DNA of 64,000 nt from Lates calcarifer. Its lineage: Eukaryota; Chordata; Actinopteri; Centropomidae. The stretch covers positions 5,314,227 to 5,378,226 of the forward strand of contig NC_066835.1 in NCBI RefSeq assembly GCF_001640805.2. The letters run 5' to 3'. Under the pieces are notes generated by a model, which ran no database searches, was not told where the DNA came from, and was given only the letters and a program-made list of their open reading frames with translations. Of the stretch, positions 11,800 through 22,869 are shown piece by piece. Numbering within the stretch: position 1 is the first letter of the stretch; every line of letters begins with the position of its first letter. Both the position numbers and the translations under genes were made by a program.

Positions 11800-12227
11800 C
11801 ACTTCTTTCTTTTTGGTTCCTTTCCTTTATTCCTTTCATGATCACTCTGTCCTTTAATTCTTTCTCTTTTCTCTTCTTTCCACTTCATCTTCCCCTCCCT
11901 TCACTTTTCGCCCTCCCTTTCCTGCTTTCCCTGTCCCTTCTTTCTTCTTTCTCTGTGTTTCCTTTCCTTGCCTTTTCTCTCTTCCCCATACATCCAGTTT
12001 TCCTCTCATTTCCATTCCTATTCTCTGTTTTTCTTTGTTTCTCCTTCTTCTTTCCTTTCCTCCTCTGCCCTCTATTCCCCTACTCTCCTTCCCTTTACTT
12101 CTTTATCCTGTTTTCTTTCTTGCCCAACTCACCTCCATTTCTATCTTCCCCTGTCCTTTTCTCCTTCCTTTTCCTCATGTCTCTGTCCCTTCTCTCCTCC
12201 ATTTCCTTTCCTCTCCTCTCCTTCCTG
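11800..12227. repeat. 430-bp polypyrimidine tract
   Basis: Over about 430 bp the + strand is nearly all C and T (CTTTCC, CTCCCTTCC, TTTCTTC words) with scattered A and G. No fixed period is obvious, although TTTCCTTTCC and CTCTCCTCC recur. Forward frames (11775-12230, 151 codons, and two shorter ones) translate as runs of F, L, S and P; these are composition artefacts, not membrane proteins. Long homopurine-homopyrimidine DNA can adopt triplex (H-DNA) structure. Confidence 0.85.
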
Positions 12228-13404
12228 TAATAGCCCATGGAGGCATGCCTGAGTCCTGGCCACCCTCATTAACCTTATCATTAAGCTGACCCCCAGCTGG
12301 ACTGCACTGCCCTCACACTGCTGTGTGGCTTTGAGGAGTTGTGTCAATACATACACACTTGGCCATTAAGCTGAAAAAGCGAGAGAGCTGGGAGGGAGGG
12401 AGGCAGAGCCGGTGGATGCACAGCAAATTTATATAACGGCTGAGACGGCGAGGGAGGAGTGTGTGAGAGAGAGAGTGAGAGGGTGAGAGGGTGAGAGGGA
12501 GTGGAATGAATGATACATCCAGGTTGATCTAAACTTTCCATGTACTCCATTCCTTTTGATGTGCTTTGAATGTGTGCATTATGAAAGCCCATGGTGATTA
12601 GCCTGTCTATGTCTCTGCGATATGAATAAGACCCCAGGAGAGCAAAGATGTCTAGACTTATTCAGAGAGGAAGCCTTATTATCTGCTGTACAGCAACTAT
12701 GAAGAGGCTCATATTCACTTTGCAATCCAACTGCTGCAGTGGCTTTACGCAACAGTCCAATAGCAGGAGTCAAATCCCAATCAAGTCATCACACAAGAGG
12801 GTGGAAGAGGGCAGAGTGAATAGAGAGCATGAGATAATGTTTCTGTATAAAGCATACATATTACCTGTTTCCTCTTGCCATATGAATACAGTACTTATGA
12901 ATACTGCAGCTTCAGCTCTAATGCTACGCAGTGCATTTCAAGTACAATAAATCATTAATCACACTATTTTGATATATTAGTGTAAACAAAATTACACCTG
13001 TGCAGAGATGACTGGCTGTCAACAAAGGCCTATACGCTGCATGATGTACTATATTTAAACACAGTGGATTTCTATACAGCACAAATAGGTTGCTTTATAA
13101 AGAAAACAACTACACTGTAGTGCTGCTCTTTCAAATAGAACCACTGTACAGCTTTCCGTGTATTTCACAATGGCAGATGGCAGAACAAATGAAATGCTAA
13201 TGAAAAATAACTTCCACTTTTTTCTCACTACCACTTGTTTATCTTCCTCAGTGAAGGGACCTTGACCAAAGGAGCAAAGACATAAAAATGAAAAAGATCT
13301 TGTTTTATTTTTGTGAAAGAGAAAGAGTCTATAGATACGCTTACACAGCAGTGCTTTGTGCTAAATGCTACTCTCAACATGCAATGCAATGCTACGATGC
13401 AATG
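12228..13404. other. Noncoding DNA, no gene seen
   Basis: A GA-rich block (12460-12500, GAGAGTGAGAGGGTGAGAGG) follows the pyrimidine tract on the opposite strand sense. The remainder is unique A/T-rich sequence. Frames up to 100 codons (12648-12950) show no domain. Confidence 0.45.
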
Positions 13405-14052
13405 GTAACACACTGAGTTTAGGTATAATGTTTACCATGTTTATATTTTCAGTATAGCGCATTAGCATGAAAATATTAAGTACAGCTGAGTTTGATGTCA
13501 TTAGTTTAGCAGGTTTGGTCATGAACTAAAATACCTGCTGAAGGCACTAGACAGAAGTTAAAGGATCACCAAGGCTATTATATTTCAGCCAGAGATCCAT
13601 CCATTTGCTGTGGAGACATTTTGCTCAAAACCACAAATATCACTAGGGCAAAATTCAGGGGATCACCAAAGTCATTGGGATTTATCATCTGGAAACCATG
13701 AGTGGTTGTGCCCGGACATCAAGTAGATGTTGAGACATTTGACTGGCTGAGTAAAAACTTAAACCTGCTCATGTTACAAGTAGAAAAATGTCAAGGGCTC
13801 ACCAACTTCATCCTTTGGGGACCATGAATAGCAGTTGGAAGTTAAATCTATGGCAATTGATCAAATTTATCCTTTGAGACATTTCACTAAAAAACAAAAA
13901 CGTCAACATCATGGTGATGCTGTGGTATTTTGGCTGCACCAAAGACATTAGAATTTAATCTCTGGAGATCATGAATTAATTCATCCCAGAGTTGTTGAGA
14001 TATCTCTGTCTGGACTACAGCGGTGGCCTGACTGACAGAGAAATGTTACAAG
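13405..14052 (+). repeat. Dispersed repeat R2, long decayed copy
   Basis: I recognise this as a common percomorph repeat. It begins with ATAATGTTTACCATGTTTAT and TAAGTACAGCTGAGTTTGAT, then TTTGGTCATGAACTAAA. It continues as about four diverged internal units starting near 13563, 13658, 13796 and 13935. Each unit carries (G)CACCAA, then CATTxGGATTTATC or CATCCTTTGG, then GGGGACCATGAAT, then GTTGAGACATTT or GTTGAGATATCT. It ends near GTCTGGACTAC. It has no coding capacity that I can see and I do not know its formal family name. Confidence 0.7.
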
Positions 14053-14289
14053 CTCAGAGTCATGTCTGTAGCATGTCTATCAATCATTATGAAGCAGAAC
14101 TGCATGGTTAGACTTATTTTAAAAAACAGAATAACTCACCAATAAATGGTCTCCTATTTAACTGTCAAATACGCCAAAATCTAAGCTTGGTTTTATCAGC
14201 AACTGAAAAGTTATGTGTTTTTTTTACAATCATCAGTGATGATACAGTATGTTAGATAACAAAAGAGTACTGCTGCTACTAGACATCCT

Positions 14290-14525
14290 GGTATTTATTG
14301 GGGCAGTGGTTGTAATAAGTGGCTGTGATTATGCATTGACAGAAAAGCGTTTGTTTTTCCTCATACGCAGTGAGCGGCTATTTAAAGAAGTGTTGCTTCC
14401 ATCGTAATGATAGCCGAGAGATCTCACTGCGCTTCACACATTGTCATGGTGATAAGGGGGGCGACTGAATCACACAAAGTCCTCATCTCCAATAAGGTGA
14501 GAACATGTCGTCATTGAGCTAAAAC
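14290..14525. promoter_or_regulatory. CNE-like block
   Basis: A repeat-free stretch with several CpG-containing words (CATACGCAGTGAGCGG, CCATCGTAATGATAGCCGAG, GGGGGGCGACTGAATC, CATGTCGTCATTGAGC) in an otherwise CpG-poor window, plus homeodomain-type ATTA/TAAT cores. This composition is typical of vertebrate conserved noncoding elements, but conservation itself is inferred. An alternative is an exon: an acceptor-like CATACGCAG at 14362-14370 and GTGAGA at 14498 bracket it, but no frame stays open across. Confidence 0.25.
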
Positions 14526-15699
14526 ACTCAATGAGTGAGGAGCAAATTATTCTCTGGATTTCTGAATGACCACTGTGGTTTCAGGCCCTGTTGCCCTCTT
14601 TCTTTATGTTCCCCTGCTCCTTTACTTTCCTTTCTCTTCTCTTGCCCTCTCAGCCCACAAAGATCTTTTAAGTCAGGTCTCGATAATTGAACTGAGGGAC
14701 AAATATCAGTGTTATGTATGTAATGTAGATGAACATGTAAATTAATCTATAATGTATTCAGATTGGCTCTTTGTCTTCGTGTTTTGGGCTTCTATAGGTG
14801 ATTCTTGCCCCGGGCATAACAATCATTCAATGTGTTAATGGGTCGCACACTGAGCTCGTTAGCTATGCACAGTCCTCATTAACATACAAATTCAATTAAC
14901 TTTCAGTGCAAAAAAAAAGAAGAAGAAGAAGATGATGAGGGAAAGAAAACAAATCTTTTGTGTGATGTCTACTCTTCCTGCATTTTATCTTCATCTTAGT
15001 CACAGTGAGTGGAGGAGATTGCCAGTGGTTGCGGTGACTTTCTCTGTTTTGGTCTTGTTGATGAATGCTTTATGGTCCTTAGCAAGGTGATACAGTTCAG
15101 AGCGCAGCCAGACATCCTTGTGCAGAGAGAATGTGAATGTTTTGCCCTCACACTTTATGAAGGAGACTGTCAGGTATTTGTCCTCTGCCATTAGCTGTCT
15201 GTGTAGGCTGGATGGCAGCTGTTTTAGAGGGCCATTGTGAGAAGACAACATGGGTTCCTAACTGTGGCAGAATTAAGCAGTCCTCACTATGTTGATTGAA
15301 AGCCAATTTTCAAAGTGGTGTGTAGTCAGAATGTTCAATAGCTGTGGCCTTGCAGGCAGACCCTTCATCTTTTATCATGTATTCTATGGGCAATGCTCTT
15401 ATCAAGGGAATTGGTAATTAGTGGCATGCATTGTGTCAGAGGACAGAGCACTGAATACCAATGACATTAAAGGGCTGATGAGATAAGAGGAGTGTGTGTT
15501 TGTGCTCATGGCTGTGTGTGTGTTCCCTGCTCCCACACTTGCATTCATGCTCAAGGGACAATGGTTGGGTGCCTCGGCCATGGCAATGCATGACTTCAAT
15601 TTACATGTCTGCATATTTGACAATTAACCAAATTGATTTCCTGTGTGTGTTGAGCGGCAGCTTCGGATGTCTGTTTTCCCAAGGATTTTCAATACCGTG

Positions 15700-15900
15700 T
15701 CCATCCCCATATCAAACAGGCTCAATAATGGCACTGTCTCATTTGCACACCATTAATTAGACATTCATATTAAATGGCTAATTAGCATATATAGCGTTCT
15801 GTGTTTTGTCAGGGTGAAAGCTATAGCAGCAATAACTTTTCCTTTCATATCGCTTGTTTTTGCTATCTATGCAAATGTGAGTAGTTTGTGATGGTTTTAA
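15700..15900. promoter_or_regulatory. CNE-like A/T-rich block with homeodomain cores
   Basis: CATTAATTAGACATTCATAT then AAATGGCTAATTAGCATATA packs two TAATTA/TAATTAG cores and a TTAGCATAT word into 50 bp. The surrounding sequence (15640-15900) is free of simple repeats. Clusters like this are typical of developmental enhancers. No exon signal fits. Confidence 0.25.
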
Positions 15901-16618
15901 TCAGTCCGTGTGTGTCTGTGTGTGTGTTTGTGAGCAAAGAGGAGACTCAGTGAGAGATGTTCAACATACCTTTTACAGTAGCAGTTGAGAAGAAGAAGCT
16001 GTCTCGCAGGCATGGAGAAAAAGAGAAACACACTAATGATTGTGTTTTTTTTGCCACCACAAAAAGAAAAAGAGACTAATGATGCTTTTTTTGTTTGTAG
16101 TTGACATTTTCTTTGAAGACTGATAATGAAGCTCGGCGCAGAGGTGCAAACCACAGCCAAACTTATCCAAGCACTTCTATTACTATCACTGTTATTAGTG
16201 TCACCTAGGAGTGTAGTGCAGAGTAAAGTCACATGAACTTACATTATCAACTTCTTAGTGTGCAAATTCAGTAGTTTATTTAAGGATTGAGCCAGTAAGG
16301 GGAGAACAAACCTAAATGACTCTTATTTAGTCTGGTATTGATTTTAAAGAATTTTGTGTGAAGGCCTGATGACGCTGAAAATGACACTAAATTAATCTGT
16401 AAGTCTTGGTGAAAGATTTGTTTCCAGAAGCTTGTGTAGCGATCACTTACACAGACACTGTAGGGAGCAAACCGCTACATGTTAACAAGTCAGGCCAGCC
16501 TAGTGCTAGTTGTTCATATTAGCCTCCACATTAGCTGAGAATCTATGCACTGAGTGTTTCTTTCATTTGCTTTGCACTCCAAGAAAGTCTGACACTGTGG
16601 GCACCCCACAATTGTAAA

Positions 16619-16636
16619 AACTACAGTTCCCATAAT
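16619..16636 (+). promoter_or_regulatory. ZNF143/THAP11-type motif
   Basis: AACTACAGTTCCCATAAT matches the core ACTACAnnTCCCA of the ZNF143/THAP11 (SBS/M4) motif, which is usually found near promoters. It is an isolated occurrence here, with no CpG-rich promoter around it. A transposon-borne copy is possible, since this word is also carried by some interspersed repeats. Confidence 0.3.
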
Positions 16637-17033
16637 TTGGAGCTTTTGGTGGATGTAAATAGGAGGTATCATGTTGCCATGGAGTCAGATAGCTGTAAGA
16701 TCCAACCTGAGCCCTTTTTTTAAGCCTACATGTGTTTACATTTTGGCAAATGTCAGATTAGCTATTAGCAGTTCCTGGTCTATCTCTGGACTTACAACAT
16801 GCTGAATCTTAGGCAAGTTCTAGAGTTCTGTTTCTATGATGTCTAAGCAGATTTACAGAGGTGATGTGGATCATATCTGTGTTCAGATTTGAGTTACAAC
16901 TCCAAGAAAGAGCAAGAGCTTTGACACAAATTGCAGCTCACGTCTCAAGTTTCTCCCTCTGTGTCCTCCCTTCAATCCTCTCACACACAAAAGGATTATT
17001 CTTTTTTATGTACCACTACATCTCTGCTATCAG

Positions 17034-17165
17034 CTATGCAGCCAAGAGCTCTGCAAGGGAAACAGCAGCCGAAACTAGAAAGGGGATAGAGATGGGAAAA
17101 AAGTGCAGTATAAAGACAGACAGAGAGAGAGGGGAGGGAGGGATGGGAACGGAAAGAAGGATGAG
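17034..17165 (+). other. Weak candidate exon, purine-rich
   Basis: A pyrimidine-rich stretch ending TCTGCTATCAG (17023-17033) precedes a block that stays open in one frame for 43 codons and ends ATGAG before GTAAGC (17166-17171). The translation is rich in K, R and E (AAKSSARETAAETRKG, then TDRERGEGG) and partly reflects a GAGA-rich composition. I recognise no domain. Signals like these occur by chance in 64 kb, so this is a low-confidence call. Confidence 0.15.
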
Positions 17166-17692
17166 GTAAGCCCTATGGGAGAGGCCTCCACTGACTCGCT
17201 AAACCCCACCAACCTCCTCCACCTCCTCATTTCTTTCTTCCACCACTTCTCTTTCCAAGGAGAGATTAAAAAGGGGGATCAAGCGTGAAGGAGAAAGGAG
17301 TGACATCAGTGGTGACATCAGGAGGAAGAGAGGTCAAAGGTTAAACAGATGATAGTTTGTTTTCACAGAGAAGAACAAGTCTATGCCTTTGGAATTTATT
17401 GCAGGTGAGGACCCAAGAGGCGAAGGCGTTCTGCTTCATTTGCTTTGACCTGTGCTCGTGGGTCACCCGTGGGTGTCTTCAGGGGTCTGTCGGGTACTTC
17501 CCCAAGGGTGAGGCGATTTTAGATGAACTTTAGCCTCCCTTGGCCTTCCCGTGATCCCCCTTCGCCTCAAGCTGAGCTTATACACCCTCGGGCTGGCTTG
17601 TATCCCATGGCGTGTGTGTTTTTTTGGAATGGAGTCAGCCCGTCTATAAACTGTATCTGACCCCATGTATCTGGAGGGTCTCCCCATGCAAA

Positions 17693-17702
<10 letters not shown>

Positions 17703-17726
<24 letters not shown>
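17703..17726. repeat. (CA)n microsatellite
   Basis: Twelve CA units after a short CTCTCT lead-in. The reverse-strand frame VCVCVCV here is spurious. Confidence 0.9.
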
Positions 17727-17815
17727 AAAGAATGCTTCCTTAGTGGGGTACACAGTGCATACAGCATCATGATTTGATGACTTGCTTCATAGTGAAAGGC
17801 CTCTTTGATTGGACC

Positions 17816-17832
17816 GGGGGTGGGGGTGGGGG
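17816..17832 (+). other. G-run cluster
   Basis: Three runs of five G are separated by single T residues (GGGGGTGGGGGTGGGGG), preceded by GGACC. Fifteen of 17 bases are G. There are only three long runs plus a nearby GG, so a quadruplex would need to borrow the GG or pair with another molecule. Confidence 0.5.
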
Positions 17833-18229
17833 TTGAGCTTCTCATCATCTAATATTACGCTTGCACAAGGATACAGCGTCTGAGACAGAGCAAGCGCACA
17901 ATAGCAATCGGCACTGATATGCTTTTGATTCACTGCACAACTGGAAGTGAATCTGTTCTGCCGCATACAATGATCTTGTTCAGCTTTGTTGTGTATCAGC
18001 AAGAAACGTCATTTTTTCAGTTTACAAACAAGAAAACAACGTAATTAAGGTGATTCATGTTGTTTTTCCCGCTACATCGAGATTCATTATCAAAAAACTC
18101 AAATGAAAGAATGTGTGAATGGGAAACATAGGAGCGTGACAGCAGTTTACTTTTTAATATTTCATGTTTGGAGTGTGTAGAATGATGCTAATGCACTGTA
18201 TTGAGAATAACATATCTCATAGTTTGTGC

Positions 18230-18500
18230 TGTTTCGGCTTGGGCTAATCACTGTGTTTGTTAATAGTCTCCTTAGGGGAAGGCACGTTTCCCTCTCAGTC
18301 CCTAATGTAATAAAAGGCTTTTAGCAGCTCCTTCAAATGCATCAGGACTGTGCTTTTCCTTATTTCCTATGTATCTCATTAATTTCCATATTTAATTAGC
18401 TTGGCTCATTAAATGCCATGCACACAGGAATGTATGCAGGAATAATTGCATGCAATGTTATAGAGACAAATTATCCATAATGTTTTTGTGTGAGTTGTGA
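18230..18500. promoter_or_regulatory. CNE-like block
   Basis: Repeat-free sequence rich in ATTA/TTAAT cores and E-box/octamer-like words: TGTATCTCATTAATTTCCAT, TTTAATTAGCTTGGCTCATT, AATAATTGCATGCAATGTTA (with the palindrome ATTGCATGCAAT at 18443-18454) and AAATTATCCATAATG. The texture is that of a developmental enhancer conserved across vertebrates; conservation is inferred, not seen. Confidence 0.3.
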
Positions 18501-18559
18501 CAGAACATGTAGGCCTTGTTGATTAGTCCACTCTAATAGACATGGCACTTGATTTGTTT

Positions 18560-18700
18560 GTCTGTCAGTGCGTATGTGAATGCGCGTGTGCTCTTGAGTG
18601 CTCAAGTGTGTGTGCATGGAGGCTATGGTAGGGCTATTTGCACATATGTTTGCACGCCTGTTTGTGTGCGCCCATGTGTGCCAATCTAGCCGTCAACTCT
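18560..18700. repeat. Imperfect TG-rich stretch
   Basis: TGCGTATGTGAATGCGCGTG and TGTGTGCGCCCATGTGTGCC belong to a scattered, interrupted alternating purine-pyrimidine stretch of about 140 bp. It includes CGCGTGTG words prone to left-handed DNA. Confidence 0.5.
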
Positions 18701-19249
18701 AAACCATGTTAGAGAGAGTAAAATTACCCATCAGCTCTAGTAAAAGCATGGCTGACAACCTGTAGTCATGGTCACAAGAGAAAACAAATCATTGTCACAC
18801 ATGGGCACATGCACACACGTACACATACACACTCCTGGTCAGGAAAAAGACACTGGATGACCGGAGACAATAGAAAATACAAAATTCAAATACAGTCATC
18901 CGCATGGTCTTGCATCCTTCTGCGTTCCCCTCTTCAAGTCTTTTTGCCAGGAGCAAAACTTTCTCCTAAGTGTGGAGAATGATACACAAGAGAACAACTT
19001 AGTCTTAATTGTCTCGCTGTTGAATCCTCCCCAGTCTCCCTGCTGCAGTCTGCCTTTTATACATCACAGCAAATTAATGAGGGATTCTTCCACGCATGCT
19101 ATCTCCCACTCAAATATGTGTTTACAGCTTTTATATGAGATGTTCTCTATCGCACATTTGAAAAGAACTATAGGTGATTTTTAATCATGTACCACGGTGA
19201 GACATGCTTGAATAACTCTGACATTTACAATTAGCTGTTGTCAGCAGTC

Positions 19250-19555
19250 AAAGGCAGTGGTGCAATTTACTAGGTACACATTACTGTCGTAAATGGAAGT
19301 GACAACAATTTGATATGTTGTTTGAAAGTGGCGTGATAGCGAATTGTATTTGACCCTGTTTAAGAGGAGCTCACTCTTGATAGGCGAACACCCTTTATTC
19401 AAAAGAGATAATTGGTTTTGTAAAATGTTGTTCATGGAGGCCCTGAAACATTTTAGGAGAGAGTGGTGGGCGCTGATTAACCTTGTCATAGTTGTTGACA
19501 TCTCACAACCACGCAGCTTACATTCAGCACACTTTTCCCGTATTGAATGACATTC
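19250..19555. promoter_or_regulatory. CNE-like block
   Basis: A 300-bp repeat-free block with words such as GTGGCGTGATAGCGAATTGT, CTCTTGATAGGCGAACACCC, CAAAAGAGATAATTGGTTTT and GGTGGGCGCTGATTAACC. CpG-containing words and TAATTG/GATTA cores set it apart from its flanks. Two overlapping open frames (86 and 68 codons, opposite strands) exist but have no recognisable domain. Confidence 0.3.
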
Positions 19556-19735
19556 TGTTTTTTTCCCCCTGCGTGCCCAGGATAAGTGTTAAATTAGTGT
19601 TTTTCATCATTGTCTTTGCCTTGACAGAAGCAGTCAGAGCGGAGACACTACTCTAGCCGGGTTAAAGACTAAGAGGGTTCGTTTCTGAGCCCAAACTTCT
19701 AAGGAAGCGATAGTTTATGACTCAAGAGGTTGAGT

Positions 19736-19811
19736 GTGAGTATGTGTGTGTGTGTGTGTGTGTGTGGGTGTGTGTGTGTATGTGGGTTGGGGGTGGGGCA
19801 ATGAAGGGGGT
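19736..19811 (+). repeat. (TG)n tract running into a G-quadruplex motif
   Basis: (TG)n with few interruptions spans 19736-19784. It is followed at 19784-19811 by GGG-TT-GGGGG-T-GGGG-CAATGAA-GGGGG, four G-runs with loops of 2, 1 and 7, which satisfies the usual G3+N1-7 quadruplex pattern. The reverse-strand HTHTHT frames across this tract (three overlapping frames of 94-109 codons) are artefacts. Confidence 0.8.
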
Positions 19812-20664
19812 CGGCCACTCTGGTCTCTTTGGTCTCCTTGCTGTGGTTTTTCCACATTTGGCTGGCAGACAAGTGTATTGTGCATGAGTCCTCTCTGATG
19901 TGGCAGCGTGATGATGAGTAAGCACACATATGATGGAGTGGGTATGTGTGTGGTATCCAGAGATCTGCCTGACACATGGCCATAAGGAAATTGAGAGGCA
20001 GGATTCATGAGGGAATTTGGGATATATATTACACAGCGTTTTACCAGCCAAACTTTTCCTCCTGTCTAATTAGAGGACAAGTTGTGGGTTCTGCCAGTTA
20101 CATAACTTCTTAAGACTTCCTGGTGAAGGAGTGATGTGTTCAACATGACACATCTGGTTACATTATTCATAGATTTGGTACCAGTTCAAGGATATGGTGG
20201 AGGATGACCTCACCTAAACCATTCTTCCATTCCATTCTTTTTATTTGTATTAAATAATACAAAGATAGTCAGATACTCATGATGTATATTGCTGGTTATA
20301 AACAAGATGTACCTACACACAAACTTTTGTCACAGGTTCCACATGAGCTGTGAGAACCAAAGGGTGATGCTCATTTCTCAGATTGTTTAATTTTACAGGG
20401 GTACTCCATTGATCTCATAGCACACTCAAAATATGAGGAGACTTGCTGGAGACAGATTTTTAAAAAGAATCTTTAAAATCAAAGCAGCAGAGGCTGAGGT
20501 ATCCTAACCTTCAGTTTCTAATAGGAGTCAAGCTTCAAAAACACTGGATTCCCATCATGCAACTCAACAGCATCTTCCATAAGACCTCATCTTTCAAATG
20601 CCATGCGGCAACATTATAACACAGATTTTCTGTCAAACATTTTAAGTTTGAAGTCGATAACCCT

Positions 20665-20712
20665 AATGACCTCACTATGACATCATCAGGGTTATTTTCT
20701 CAGACTTGGCAA
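20665..20712 (+). repeat. Dispersed repeat fragment R4, copy b
   Basis: ACCTCACTATGACATCATCA then GGGTTATTTTCTCAGAC corresponds to CTCCCTGATGACATCATCAG, then GGTTATCTCAGAG in the copy at 640-716, in the same orientation. The repeat may extend to about 20600-20720, but only this core is clearly shared. Confidence 0.45.
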
Positions 20713-21159
20713 AGAGCCTCCACATTATACAGCATTTTCCCCACAGGTGCAGTAGTTTTGTTAGACAAGAATGTTTTTCTCTTTTCCATCTTGCTAATGA
20801 TAATATTATCTAGCAACTTATCAAATGTATTATATGAAGGCTTGGGGTGCTCCTGACCCCACAGGCTGGGAGCCATTTTATGAATCAAATGAGTCATATC
20901 AAGCACCAAAGGATCTCTTTATAAGTTAGGAACATATTAATGCTCGATAAATATTAAATTCACAAGTTATAGATAAAGAGAGAAAGCAGGTTATAGCACA
21001 GGAAGCTGTACTTTAGTCAGTTATTAATAGCTTACTACTTTTCTATGATACATTATTATATGATTTACTATATATCAACAGGAACTGCATTTTATAAACC
21101 CTTTATAAAGTATACTTTATTATGAAGTAAAACCATGAATGTTTTATCAGCAAGGCTAA

Positions 21160-21290
21160 GACACTGTAGCACAAAACAAGCTAGATGCTAACATCAGTAT
21201 GCTAACATGCTTACAGTGATAACATGCTGAATTTTAGCAGGTAGTGTTTACCATGTTCATCGAAGTATGGCTGAGGCTGACTGCAGATAT
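21160..21290 (+). repeat. Dispersed repeat R2, 5' fragment
   Basis: GTATGCTAACATGCTTACAG, AACATGCTGAATTTTAGCAG and GTGTTTACCATGTTCATCG are the 5' portion of the repeat whose long copy lies at 13405-14052 (compare ATAATGTTTACCATGTTTAT there). It then continues with GGCTGAGGCTGA. Only the first 130 bp can be followed. Confidence 0.6.
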
Positions 21291-21926
21291 GTAGTCATAA
21301 AGGAGGGGTAAATTTCACTGTTACCAGTATTTGTTTGTCTTCTAATGACCCTTGAACTTTGGAATCCCCGCTGGGTGTACATTTTTTGAATCCCATTCAT
21401 CTCAACACTGAATCATCTCACTGCCACACTTCACACAACTTGTGTTCAAATCATCTAACTTGAAGTATTATACTGTTCCATGACCCCCACCCACCTGGCA
21501 CACCCAGGAGATCAAAACAAACATTGAGGCTTTATTGCACACACTGCTCAGTTCGGGTCAGATGGTGTGTTTGTTCAGTCAGAGGTTTGGAGTAGCTTTG
21601 ATTGAGCCAAAACGTTTGAGTGGGTTCAGGCTGTGTCACTGAGGTGGGCCTATGTTCATCATCATCATCTCATAATGACGCCAATACTGCCGCTGTTATC
21701 GCAACCTCTCTCTGTGGGTGGTTTTCCTCTGTGTGAGTGTATTTTTTAGAAGTGGGATTCAATAGTGCTACTGCCCTTGATCCCTCTCACTCTCTTATAC
21801 CTCTCTCTTTTGCTCTCTTTGTTTCCTTCTTTCTCTCTTCCCCTGCTTTTTCCCGTGTCAACATCTGAAACTCCCACAGAACTCCCAAGCAGCTCAGATT
21901 CAGAGGAAGTCCTTCCTGGGATTAAT

Positions 21927-21948
21927 ACACACACACACACACACACAG
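21927..21948. repeat. (AC)n microsatellite
   Basis: Eleven AC units, uninterrupted. Confidence 0.9.
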
Positions 21949-22121
21949 GCGTAAACTTCCTCGTCAGATTTACCCCCTCTCATTCGTCCTCCCACAGACA
22001 TCCTGTTTGTCTCAATCCTGCAGCTCCTCTGCTCCCTCAGATGAACATAAGCCAGGGAGGCATGTTGTGAACAGAAGAGCAGTCTCTGACAAGAAGGCGG
22101 CACGGAAGCACAAAGATTTTC

Positions 22122-22144
22122 AAAAAAAAAAAAAAAAAAAAAAA
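22122..22144. repeat. Poly-A run (23 A)
   Basis: Twenty-three consecutive A. The preceding 60 bp (AAGAAGGCGGCACGGAAGCA) read as a lysine-rich frame that ends in the run. A retrocopy tail was considered, but no target duplication or recognisable cDNA is visible. Confidence 0.8.
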
Positions 22145-22284
22145 CAATTCCTGTTGGTTGTGGGTCTCCAGTTCACATTTTTATCATCTGTCACCACGTA
22201 TTTTTTTCTTCCTAAATTTAGAACTTGTTGATGCTGTGGACCAAATTCACTGACAATCAGTTTTAACCAGGATCTGGGACCTCA

Positions 22285-22480
22285 CCAATCATATTACTGC
22301 CGCGTTTTCGAGCAGTGCTCCTGGAATGAGAGAAACCTTGTTGATTTTTTCTGTAATCAGTTTCCATTATCTCTCGCTGCGGCGGTAGGCATCAGCTCTC
22401 CGTCCTGTCTTCTCATCCGTAGAGTGGTCTATCCAATCCATTTTACCCATCTGCCAATCTCCATCATTCTGATCGTGGTT
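22285..22480. promoter_or_regulatory. CNE-like block
   Basis: TACTGCCGCGTTTTCGAGCA, TCTCTCGCTGCGGCGGTAGG and TCATCCGTAGAGTGGTC give this 200-bp stretch the highest CpG density of the neighbourhood. GTAATCAGTTTCCATTATC adds homeodomain-type cores. No exon-like frame was recognised. Confidence 0.25.
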
Positions 22481-22869
22481 TGTCCCCTCTTCCCTCTCTT
22501 CTCTGTCTCCCTTCACTCTCTCCGTGGCTAATCCATTACATCTTCTAATGACTGTTGTTTCGCTCTATAAAGAAAAGTGTGGGCCAGATTGACATTTCTG
22601 AAGCCATGTGTATGTGTGTGTTAGTAACTATCCCCTCCTCACCTCCTGAGTGAAGGTTTATCCCATATACTGTAGGCTCTCTGTATGTTCACAAAGATGT
22701 TATAGCTGGGAGAGGATTTTTAATTCCAGAGGTCAAACGATTTCAGATAGAAAAAAATGTCCAAAGTTTTTCCTATGTTTGTATAAAGACTCACCACCTC
22801 TAAAATTCAGTTTCATCTTATCTAAGAGCAAAATATGATTAGAGTTCTCTGTGCAGGACTTCTTCCCAC

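Noticed and set aside
11775..12252. Forward ORFs of 151 and 94 codons rich in F, L, S and P
   Set aside because: They are translations of the pyrimidine tract; all three frames look alike, as expected from composition.
14362..14503. Exon between CATACGCAG and GTGAGA
   Set aside because: All three forward frames contain stops; retained only as a CNE-like block.
19699..20051. Three overlapping reverse ORFs with HTHTHT stretches
   Set aside because: They cross the (TG)n tract and the G-run cluster; three frames open at once is a sign of low complexity.
22007..22231. Processed pseudogene ending in the 23-A run
   Set aside because: No recognisable cDNA, no polyadenylation signal at the right distance and no target duplication.
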